From positions 1 to 5,878 of the forward strand of contig CAYLNK010000371.1 of assembly GCA_964384675.1 (NCBI GenBank): a stretch of 5,878 nt of DNA. Reading direction: 5' to 3'. The stretch comes from CAYLNK01 sp964384675. GTDB lineage: Bacteria > Acidobacteriota > Thermoanaerobaculia > UBA5066. The notes beneath the pieces are model-generated. The model was not told where the DNA came from, ran no database searches, and saw only the letters and a program-made list of their open reading frames with translations. Both the position numbers and the translations under genes were made by a program. This document shows positions 1 through 5,427 of the stretch, in pieces (positions within the stretch are counted from its first letter, which is position 1; each line of letters begins with the position of its first letter).

Positions 1-92
1 CAGACCCACGTCACCGGCCGACCGAGCGGCGTGAGCGTGCCGAGGGCCGTCAGCAGCGCGGCCAGCCGGACGAGGCCCGGGCCGGGCCTCAC
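1..92 (-). CDS. Probable DUF58 protein, N-terminal 30 codons only (runs off window)
   Basis: Only the beginning of this gene is in the window. The GTG start at 92-90 overlaps the TGA stop of the MoxR gene in a GTGA 4-nt overlap. The frame is open to the window edge and reads as a short N-terminus followed by a hydrophobic stretch (LVRLAALLTALGTLTPLG), as expected for the first membrane segment of DUF58 proteins. DUF58 proteins normally carry one or two N-terminal membrane helices and then a cytoplasmic domain with a VWA-like fold, and they are classically encoded next to MoxR ATPases, where they are thought to act as partner or adaptor. A GGAGG lies 10 nt upstream (103-107), a rather long spacing, so translational coupling to MoxR is likely. 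The family call rests on context and the hydrophobic N-terminus, because the diagnostic domain lies outside the window. Another membrane protein of the cluster is possible. Confidence 0.6.
   Translation of the reverse strand, partial: MRPGPGLVRLAALLTALGTLTPLGRPVTWV
72..90 (-). promoter_or_regulatory. GC-rich hairpin at the MoxR stop / DUF58 start
   Basis: Bases 72-79 (GAGGCCCG) and 83-90 (CGGGCCTC) are perfect inverted repeats separated by 3 nt. In the mRNA the stem begins on the last base of the DUF58 GTG start and includes part of the MoxR TGA stop, so it could limit independent initiation and favour translational coupling. In DNA this GC-rich, eight-base stems can arise by chance, and the run also encodes ordinary residues. 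Any regulatory role is inference. Confidence 0.25.
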
Positions 93-1078
93 GCCCGGGG
101 CGCCTCCACCTTCTCCAGGATCGACGGGATGATCTGCTCCGCCCGCTGGCCCTCGATCTCGAGCTCGGGGCTCACCACCACGCGATGCCCGAGCGCGGCG
201 AGCGCCACCCGCTTCACGTCGTCCGGCAGCACGAAGTCCCTTCCCAGGAGGAGCGCCCGGCCGCGCGCGGCACGCACCATCGACAGCGCGCCGCGCGGCC
301 CCGCCCCGATCCGGAGGCCGGGCCAGGTACGGGTCGCCCGCACGATCCGCACCGCGTACTCCACGATCCGCTCGTCCACCAGGACGCCCGCGGCGACGGA
401 CTGCAGCTCGACGACGACGTCGGGACTCGTCACCTGGGCGACGGCCGAGACGTCGAGGTCGTCGCCGACGCGCCCCGCGGTGACGCTTCTCACGAGCGCC
501 ACCTCCTCCGCCTGTGACGGGTAGTCGATCCGCACCTTGAGGAGGAATCGGTCGAGCTGGGCTTCGGGGAGCGGATACGTCCCCTCCTGCTCGATCGGGT
601 TCTGGGTCGCCATCGTCATGAACGGACGCGGCACCGGGAACGTCCGGCCCTCGATCGACACCTGCCGCTCCTGCATCACCTCCAGGAGCGCCGCCTGGGT
701 CTTGGCCGGCGCGCGGTTGATCTCGTCGGCGAGGAGGAGGTTCGTGAACGCCGGCCCCTTCCGTACGCGGAACTCGCCGCTCGCGCTGTCGAAGACCGTG
801 TGGCCGGTGACGTCCGTCGGCATCAGGTCGGGCGTGAACTGGATCCGCGTGAAGGCGCCGCCGAACGTGCGGGCGAGCGCCAGCACCAGGAGCGTCTTGC
901 CGAGTCCCGGGACGCCCTCGATCAGGACGTGGCCACCCGCCAGGAAGGCCGTCAGCACCTCGTCGACGACCGTCGCCTGGCCGACGACCGCGCGCCCGAT
1001 CTCCTCGCGGATCCGGGCAACCAGCGCGGCGGCCTCCGCGAACCCCTCGGCGTTCACCGGCGGAAGGTCGGCAGTCAC
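89..1078 (-). CDS. MoxR-family AAA+ ATPase
   Basis: This encodes a 329-residue AAA+ ATPase of the MoxR family, usual length for the group. Motifs visible: Walker A GVPGLGKT (residues 55-62), Walker B LLLADE (114-119) followed by the family signature INRAPAKTQAALLEVMQE (120-137), sensor 1 in ATQNP (157-161), a probable arginine finger in LDRF (R177), and sensor 2 in GAGPRG (R262). The C-terminal lid ends near EQIIPSILEKV. MoxR proteins are cytoplasmic chaperone-like ATPases that remodel or activate partner proteins, often VWA-domain ones; the substrate here is unknown. The GTG start at 1078-1076 is chosen because AGGAGG (1084-1089) lies 5 nt upstream and GTGA overlaps the DUF4350 stop. The frame is open farther upstream, but that part is arginine-rich low-complexity sequence antisense-frame to DUF4350 and not MoxR-like. 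It overlaps the probable DUF58 gene by 4 nt at its end. Confidence 0.96.
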   Translation of the reverse strand: MTADLPPVNAEGFAEAAALVARIREEIGRAVVGQATVVDEVLTAFLAGGHVLIEGVPGLGKTLLVLALARTFGGAFTRIQFTPDLMPTDVTGHTVFDSASGEFRVRKGPAFTNLLLADEINRAPAKTQAALLEVMQERQVSIEGRTFPVPRPFMTMATQNPIEQEGTYPLPEAQLDRFLLKVRIDYPSQAEEVALVRSVTAGRVGDDLDVSAVAQVTSPDVVVELQSVAAGVLVDERIVEYAVRIVRATRTWPGLRIGAGPRGALSMVRAARGRALLLGRDFVLPDDVKRVALAALGHRVVVSPELEIEGQRAEQIIPSILEKVEAPRA

Positions 1079-2184
1079 AGGCACCTCCTGACCGCCTCGA
1101 GCGTCTGGACGGTCGTCACGAACGAATGCGGATCGGCGCCGACCGGCTCGTGGAGAGCGCGGTCGAGGCGGGCGAGCGGGACGCCGGCCGGGCCGGCGAG
1201 CCGGGTGACGAGCTCCTTGCGGGACAGCCGGGCCCACGCCGGCTGGCGCACCTCGAGCCTGTGGAGGAGGCTCTCGCGCACGGCGTCGACGAGCGTCGCC
1301 GCCTGCCCGCGGCGGAAGAGCCAGGCGGCCGAGGCGTCGAGGTGCTCCCGCAGGCTCCGGCGATCCACGGGCGGATCCGGCACCGGCGGCCCGAAGCGCG
1401 CGGCGCCTTGCCACGAGAGGAGCGCGAGCAGCGCGGCACCCGCCACCGCCGCGGCCCACGCATGGGTGAGGAGGAGCGAGAGCAGGGACGGCATCTCGTC
1501 GCGGAAGACGATCGACGCGCCCGCGGGGAGCTTCCCTCCGTCGAGGGCCAGGAGCGACCAGGCGACTCGCGCGTGCGCCTCGTCGCCGATGGCGCGATTG
1601 GTCAGGAACTCCGAGTCCGACAGCACCGTCACGGTGCCGAGCCCGTGCCGCTTCGCCACCAGGAAGATCCCGCGCGCGGACGCGACCGTGCGGAGCGCAC
1701 CGCCCGTCGCGTCGGTGAGCCGCGGCGAGAGAGGGACGCGCACCGGCGCGGGCGGCTCCCCGGCCGCGGCCGCGTCGACCGGCTCGTCGCCGGACCCGGA
1801 GGACGCCGCCACGCCGAGCCCGAGGACCTGGAGGAGCGGATCGGCCACGTCGCCGCCGGGCGCGGTCAGGACGACGTGTCCGCCGCCCGCCACCCACCCC
1901 AGCGTCTCGGAGGAGCGGTCGCGGGTCATGGGACGCCGCGGGCCGAGGAGGAGCAGCACGTGATCGGACGGTGGGAGCGTCCCGGCCCGGCCCGTCTCCG
2001 TCGGCACGCCGAGGCGCGTGAAGAGGCGCTGTGCGGCGAGGTACGGGTTCGTCTTCGCCGGGCCGCGGTACCCGAGCTCGACCTCCTCCTCCACCCTCTC
2101 GAGGTTCCTCGACGCCCAGAGCGCCGCGAGAGCGACGAGGAGCGCCACGAAGAGCCCGATCCCGAGCGCGCGGCGCCCGGTCAA
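1075..2184 (-). CDS. DUF4350 domain membrane protein
   Basis: This encodes 369 residues. A membrane helix lies near residues 6-24 (ALGIGLFVALLVALAALWA). It is followed by a soluble alpha/beta region (about 30-240) typical of DUF4350: NPYLAAQRLFTRLGV (46-60), HVLLLLGPRRPM then GGHVVLTAPGGD (101-112), and SDSEFLTNRAIGDEAHARVAWSLL (189-212). A second helix lies at about 241-258. The C-terminal tail opens with FGPPVPDPPVDRRSLREHLDA and is helical and probably cytoplasmic. The DUF4350 fold is related to glutamine-amidotransferase/ThuA-like Rossmann domains, but I see no catalytic Cys-His pair and would not call it an enzyme. Between the two helices the domain probably faces outward (inference). 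The TTG start at 2184 is supported by GGGGAGG 7 nt upstream and a TTGA overlap with the DUF4129 stop. The frame is open far upstream to about 3570, but that extension lies entirely over the DUF4129 gene and is low-complexity, so it is excluded. Confidence 0.88.
   Translation of the reverse strand: MTGRRALGIGLFVALLVALAALWASRNLERVEEEVELGYRGPAKTNPYLAAQRLFTRLGVPTETGRAGTLPPSDHVLLLLGPRRPMTRDRSSETLGWVAGGGHVVLTAPGGDVADPLLQVLGLGVAASSGSGDEPVDAAAAGEPPAPVRVPLSPRLTDATGGALRTVASARGIFLVAKRHGLGTVTVLSDSEFLTNRAIGDEAHARVAWSLLALDGGKLPAGASIVFRDEMPSLLSLLLTHAWAAAVAGAALLALLSWQGAARFGPPVPDPPVDRRSLREHLDASAAWLFRRGQAATLVDAVRESLLHRLEVRQPAWARLSRKELVTRLAGPAGVPLARLDRALHEPVGADPHSFVTTVQTLEAVRRCL
1083..1089 (-). promoter_or_regulatory. 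Ribosome binding site of the MoxR gene
   Basis: The minus strand reads AGGAGGT, near-perfect complement to the 16S rRNA tail, with 5 nt between AGGAGG and the GTG start. It lies inside the last codons of the DUF4350 gene and decides the MoxR start against longer in-frame options. Confidence 0.85.
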
Positions 2185-3653
2185 GCCGCGACCTCCCCGC
2201 CGGAGCGGGGTCCGAGCTGCCGCCGCCAGAGGTCGCAGAGGGCGCGCCCCTCCTCCGGGGACGGGAGCCGATGCGCGTACGCGGCCGCCTGCCACGCCGC
2301 GGTCAGCCGCCGGAACGCCTCGGCGCGATCGCGCCGCGCGGGGGACCCGTGGAGCCGTCCCACCTCGCGCAGGCAGTCTTCCTCCGTCCAGTCGGCCCGC
2401 AGGAGGAGCCCGTCCCGCGCCACCAGCCTCGCGATCGCCGCGCGATACAGGAGGCCCAGCGCGGCTACGGCCTGGCCCTCGTCGAGGAGCCTCGCGGCGG
2501 CCTCCGGCACGTCCTCGGGAAAGCGTTCCGGCAGACGCTTCACGCCCGTGACGGCGGAAGGCAGCGGCGCGACCGCCGTGCGAGGGAGCGGCCGGTAGCT
2601 CCGCACGCCGCGGACCGTGAAGTAGATGAGGAAACCGGCGCCCGCCGCGACGATCGCGTACGCGGCCCCACGCACCAGGAGCGTCAGGAGCGGGCCCGGC
2701 TGGAACGGCGGGGTCCGGTCCCGCGGGGCGCGGGACGGTCCGCCCTTCAGCCGCCAGGTCGTGACCTTCCGCTTCGTCTGGAACTCCTTGCCGGCCAGGA
2801 CCTCGGTGATCACCGCCTTCGGATCGGACGGCGGAGTCGCCGCGCGGCACGGTGCCCCGAGGCAGACGAGGAGGAGCACGGCCGCGCTCGCGGCCCCGGC
2901 CGCCGAGAGGCGGCGCGCGAGCCGGCGGAACGCCAGCTCCACGTCCCAGCCCTCCAGCCGCGTGCGGCGGTTCAGGTAGAGCGAGAAGCCGGCCGCGACG
3001 TAGAACGGCTCGACCAGGCTGAACGAGATCAGCGCGATGACGTTCGTCACGACCCAGCCCGGCGACGGCCCGGTGTCGGCCAGGAGACGCGTGAAGGCCG
3101 TCGACACGTCGAACGGGTCGTCGCCCGGGAGCAGCAGCGCCAGGAGCACCACCAGCGCGAGTGTGATCGACAGCTCCAGCTGGAAGCAGCCGCCGGTCAG
3201 CCACATCGCCTGCTCGTGCCCGACGCGCCGCAGCACCGCCGCGCGGCTCCAGCGGGCCGAGCCGCGCAGCCCCTCGAGCTGCCACACCGGGAGGTTGTAG
3301 GAGCGAGCCGGGTCGAGGCGGAAGAGCGTCAGCGCCGAGAGCGCGTGGCCGAAGAGCAGGCGCGGCAGCTCGCGCAGCACCGCGCGTGCGGTCGGCGTCG
3401 CGCCGAAGAGGGCGCGGGAAAGGACGAAGAGCGGGACCCGGTCGAAGAGCGGGCGGAGCCACCAGAGAACGAGGAGCGCGAGCCCCGGCCTGAACTTCAG
3501 GGCGACCGACGTGGCGACCCAGATCGGCACCACGGTTACGAGCCACGCGGACCACACCGGGCGGGCCCACTCGCGCACCATCGAGAAGCCCAGGTCCACC
3601 GCCTCCCAGTGGCTCCGGGGCCGGATCACCGCGGCGACCTTCTCAAGGTCCAC
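2181..3653 (-). CDS. Multi-pass membrane protein with C-terminal DUF4129 domain
   Basis: This encodes 490 residues. The N-terminal half is membrane-rich, with likely helices around 36-52, 57-70, 160-177 and 200-222. A further hydrophobic stretch at about 251-267 is preceded by RRLARR and followed by APCRAA, resembling an internal signal peptide. Residues 272-325 form a hydrophilic, probably extracytoplasmic segment containing DPKAVITEVLAGKEFQTKRK. A helix at about 327-346 then leads to a C-terminal DUF4129-like region (about 380-465; AAARLLDEGQAVAALGLLYR, ADWTEEDCLREV). DUF4129 is also found at the end of membrane transglutaminase-like proteins, but no transglutaminase core with a Cys-His-Asp triad is visible here. 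The function is unknown and the protein is presumably part of the MoxR-linked envelope assembly. The GTG start at 3653 is well supported by GGAGG 5 nt upstream. It overlaps the SpoIIM gene by 11 nt, and its stop overlaps the DUF4350 start by 4 nt. Confidence 0.88.
   Translation of the reverse strand: MDLEKVAAVIRPRSHWEAVDLGFSMVREWARPVWSAWLVTVVPIWVATSVALKFRPGLALLVLWWLRPLFDRVPLFVLSRALFGATPTARAVLRELPRLLFGHALSALTLFRLDPARSYNLPVWQLEGLRGSARWSRAAVLRRVGHEQAMWLTGGCFQLELSITLALVVLLALLLPGDDPFDVSTAFTRLLADTGPSPGWVVTNVIALISFSLVEPFYVAAGFSLYLNRRTRLEGWDVELAFRRLARRLSAAGAASAAVLLLVCLGAPCRAATPPSDPKAVITEVLAGKEFQTKRKVTTWRLKGGPSRAPRDRTPPFQPGPLLTLLVRGAAYAIVAAGAGFLIYFTVRGVRSYRPLPRTAVAPLPSAVTGVKRLPERFPEDVPEAAARLLDEGQAVAALGLLYRAAIARLVARDGLLLRADWTEEDCLREVGRLHGSPARRDRAEAFRRLTAAWQAAAYAHRLPSPEEGRALCDLWRRQLGPRSGGEVAA
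2192..2198 (-). promoter_or_regulatory. Ribosome binding site that decides the TTG start of the DUF4350 gene
   Basis: The minus strand reads GGGGAGG, 7 nt upstream of the TTG at 2184-2182, inside the last codons of the DUF4129 gene. Together with the TTGA stop/start overlap it justifies the non-ATG start, immediately before the TGRRALGIGLF hydrophobic N-terminus. Confidence 0.75.
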
Positions 3654-4641
3654 GATCGCCTCCGAGCGCGAACGCGCCGAGCACGAACCCCCAGAAGAGA
3701 CCTCCCGTCACGAACTTCGCCGCCATGGGCACGGACTCGGAGGACGACCAGAAAGCTTCGAGGAAGGCCGCGACGACGAGCATCACCGCGGCCCCGAACA
3801 GCACGACCACACTCCGCCGCGCCCCCTCGCGCAGCGCCTGCCGCCGGCTGAGGCGCCCGGGCGCCAGGACCGAGAGGCCGAGCCGCAGCCCCGCCGCGCC
3901 CGCCAGCACGATCGCCGTCAGCTCGAACGCGCCGTGCCCGATCACGAAGGAGTAGAACGCCGGCTCGTAGCCGAGCTGCCCGATCTGTCCCGCGGCCGCG
4001 CCCATGTAGAGCCCGTTCTGCACGAGGTAGAAGACCGACCCGACGCCGCCCAGGATGCCGCCCGCGAACGTCCGGAACGCGATCGAGACGTTGTTCAGGA
4101 TGTAGTAGCCGAACATCACGACGTCGTCGTCGATCGGCCGACCCCTGTGGAGCGAGCCCTCCGGCGCGTACGACTGCGCGAGACCGTCGAGGGCGTCCGG
4201 CGACGCCACGGTGTAGGCCAGCTCCGGCCGGAGGCTCACCGCCGCCATCATCAGGACCATCGGGACCACGAGGAGCCCGAGCGCGAGGAGCACCAGGCGA
4301 CGCTCGTCCCGCACCGCGCCGCGGAAGCGGAGGAGCAGCGCGGCGGGGTGAAGAGCGGAGAGCGCGGCTCCGCCGCGGTACAGCTCCTGGTGGCCGAGCA
4401 GCGCCAGCCGGTTCAGCCTCCTCTCCAGGTCCGCGCCGTACTGCCGGTGCCGCGCGAGGGCGAGGTGATGGCACACCTGGCGGTAGAGCGCGGGCATCTC
4501 GCCGGCCGGCCCCTCGGGCCTCGCGCGCCGGGCCTTCCGCTTCCGTGGAGCCGCCCCGCGTGCGGGAGGCTCGACGCCGAGCAAACCCTCGAGCGTCCGC
4601 CACGCCGGCTCGTGCCTCTTCTCGAACAGCTCCCGGCTCAA
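3643..4641 (-). CDS. SpoIIM/DUF95-family integral membrane protein
   Basis: This encodes 332 residues. The first ~110 residues are cytoplasmic and helical, opening SRELFEKRHEPAWRTLEGLL, with a basic stretch RKRKARRARP at 33-42. Then come about five or six membrane helices (about 115-134, 175-215 with two segments, 228-258, 277-297, 306-327). Diagnostic motifs are NNVSIAFRTFAGGILGGVGSVF (183-204), GHGAFELTAIVLAGAAGL (235-252), and LEAFWS (294-299). The family is named for the Bacillus engulfment protein SpoIIM, but such homologues are widespread in non-sporulating bacteria next to RDD, MoxR and DUF58 genes, so the name is no evidence of sporulation. The TTG at 4641 is chosen because it lies 4 nt after the RDD stop and gives the family's usual N-terminus; no ATG alternative exists before residue 49. 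The Shine-Dalgarno sequence is weak, and coupling to RDD translation is likely. The role in the assembly is unknown. Confidence 0.92.
   Translation of the reverse strand: MSRELFEKRHEPAWRTLEGLLGVEPPARGAAPRKRKARRARPEGPAGEMPALYRQVCHHLALARHRQYGADLERRLNRLALLGHQELYRGGAALSALHPAALLLRFRGAVRDERRLVLLALGLLVVPMVLMMAAVSLRPELAYTVASPDALDGLAQSYAPEGSLHRGRPIDDDVVMFGYYILNNVSIAFRTFAGGILGGVGSVFYLVQNGLYMGAAAGQIGQLGYEPAFYSFVIGHGAFELTAIVLAGAAGLRLGLSVLAPGRLSRRQALREGARRSVVVLFGAAVMLVVAAFLEAFWSSSESVPMAAKFVTGGLFWGFVLGAFALGGDRGP
3659..3663 (-). promoter_or_regulatory. Ribosome binding site of the DUF4129 gene
   Basis: The minus strand reads GGAGG, 5 nt upstream of the GTG start at 3653-3651, within the 3' end of the SpoIIM-like gene. 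It fixes a start that overlaps the upstream gene by 11 nt. Confidence 0.8.
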
Positions 4642-4645
4642 CGTC

Positions 4646-5326
4646 TCACCGCCGCCCCAGGAGCCAGGCCGCGATGCCGAGGAGACGCACCATCGCCTCG
4701 CGCCCGTGCGTCCCGGTGAGCGGCCGCACGATGGCCGCCAGCTCGGAGGCTCGCGCCTCGGTCCACGTGCCGAGCCGCTCGGCGTACTCGATCACCGCCC
4801 GCTGCTCGGCGAGGTCGAGCGGAACGGGCGGGGCGAGAGGCGGAGCCGCGGCGACCCGCGCGCCGGACGGCTCCTCGTCACGGTGAACGACGACCGTCCC
4901 TGCCGCCAGGTCGCCGAGCCGCTGGAAGTCGCGTGTGACCAGCATCGAGACGAGGCCGATCCCGTAGCCGAACGGCAGGAAGTCGGCGAAACGGACCAGG
5001 TTGCGGATCGCCGACGCGGTGAGGCGCACCGGCGTGCCGTCACGATGGAGGACGATCAGCCCCATCCGCCGTTTGCCCGGCGTCGCCCCGTCGCGCCACA
5101 CCTCGAAGACGACCGGGTAGATCCACTCGATGGCGAAGAGCGCGATCAGGAGCAGGCCCAGCCCGCTCCGCCCCAGAGTCGCTGCGGCGATCGTGAGCGC
5201 GACGTAGAGGACGCCGCGCAGCAGGAGGTCGAGCACCCACGCCAGGAGCCGCGGCACGGGCCCCGCGACCCGCAGGGCCAGCTCCACCCCTTCCGGGGTC
5301 TCCACGAGGCGCACGGAGTCGAGCAC
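4646..5326 (-). CDS. RDD-family membrane protein
   Basis: This encodes 226 residues. The N-terminal DSVRLVETPEGVELALRVAGP is the usual soluble lead-in of RDD proteins in these clusters. The RDD domain spans about residues 22-150: R26 and D33 in RLLAWVLD, helices near 27-49 and 56-76, the conserved stretch GATPGKRRMGL (80-90), RNLVRFADFLPFGYGIGL (108-125), and the last Asp in RLGDLAAGTVVVHRD (D139). A soluble C-terminal extension follows (about 152-226), beginning Pro/Ala-rich and then helical. RDD proteins have three membrane helices; some have been linked to ion or solute transport, but nothing here indicates a substrate. The GTG start at 5326-5324 fits the family N-terminus; no clear Shine-Dalgarno sequence precedes it, and the frame continues upstream without a better start. 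It is the first gene of the tightly packed block and ends 4 nt before the SpoIIM-like gene. Confidence 0.92.
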   Translation of the reverse strand: MLDSVRLVETPEGVELALRVAGPVPRLLAWVLDLLLRGVLYVALTIAAATLGRSGLGLLLIALFAIEWIYPVVFEVWRDGATPGKRRMGLIVLHRDGTPVRLTASAIRNLVRFADFLPFGYGIGLVSMLVTRDFQRLGDLAAGTVVVHRDEEPSGARVAAAPPLAPPVPLDLAEQRAVIEYAERLGTWTEARASELAAIVRPLTGTHGREAMVRLLGIAAWLLGRR

Positions 5327-5335
5327 GGCGGGGCG

Positions 5336-5341
5336 ATTGTA
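5336..5341 (-). promoter_or_regulatory. Possible -10 element (TACAAT) just upstream of the RDD gene
   Basis: The minus strand reads TACAAT, matching five of six bases of the TATAAT consensus, in otherwise GC-rich sequence and 9 nt before the RDD GTG. Transcription from it would begin about 3 nt before the start codon, giving a nearly leaderless message, which would fit the missing Shine-Dalgarno sequence. I find no convincing -35 hexamer at 16-18 nt, so this is tentative; the operon may also be read from farther upstream. Confidence 0.22.
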
Positions 5342-5367
5342 GGAGCGTGACGGCCGCGTCCGGGTTC

Positions 5368-5427
5368 GGGGTCAGGTACCAATTTTCTGCTATAGCAGGC
5401 TATAGCAGAAAATTGGTACCTGACCCC
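5368..5427. repeat. 60-bp REP/MITE-like perfect palindrome
   Basis: Two perfect 28-nt arms (5368-5395 and 5400-5427) flank CAGG, whose outer C and G can also pair. Each arm runs from GGGGTCAGGTACC (outer end) through AATTTTCTG to GCTATAG at the centre. It contains an AT-rich core (5381-5414) unlike the surrounding GC-rich DNA. The self-complementary 8-mer GCTATAGC appears twice (5389-5396, 5399-5406), as does GGTACC. From memory, GGGGTCAGG-type ends followed by AATTTT resemble dispersed REP-like palindromes mobilised by Y1 (IS200/REP-associated) tyrosine transposases in environmental genomes; this cannot be confirmed from one copy. No flanking target duplication is seen, as expected for that class. 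There is no T-tract on either side, so it is not a classical intrinsic terminator, though the stem could block transcription or stabilise a 3' end. Confidence 0.85.

Noticed and set aside
1079..1897. N-terminal extension of the MoxR frame
   Set aside because: Arg/Pro/Ala-rich sequence overlapping DUF4350 in another frame; a strong ribosome binding site and family alignment place the MoxR start at 1078.
2185..3570. N-terminal extension of the DUF4350 frame
   Set aside because: It lies wholly over the DUF4129 gene, is low-complexity, and the TTG at 2184 has a good ribosome binding site and a natural membrane-helix N-terminus.
2031..3851. Long plus-strand open frame of about 600 codons
   Set aside because: It is antisense to the SpoIIM, DUF4129 and DUF4350 genes, its translation is Arg/Glu/Pro-rich low-complexity without hydrophobic cores or motifs, and such frames are expected in GC-rich DNA.
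3643..4641. Evidence of a spore-forming host from the SpoIIM-like gene
   Set aside because: This family is widespread in non-sporulating bacteria beside MoxR/RDD genes, and no other sporulation gene is present.
3511..4719. Plus-strand open frame of about 400 codons rich in Arg, Glu and His
   Set aside because: Antisense shadow of the SpoIIM-like gene; no recognisable domain and composition typical of a complementary-strand frame.
5368..5427. Palindrome as an intrinsic transcription terminator
   Set aside because: The stem is very strong but no T-tract follows on either strand, and the repeat-like ends fit a mobile palindrome better. It may still impede transcription.
5368..5427. Palindrome as part of a CRISPR array or toxin-antitoxin operator
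   Set aside because: There is a single copy with no spaced direct repeats, and no cas or toxin-antitoxin gene nearby.
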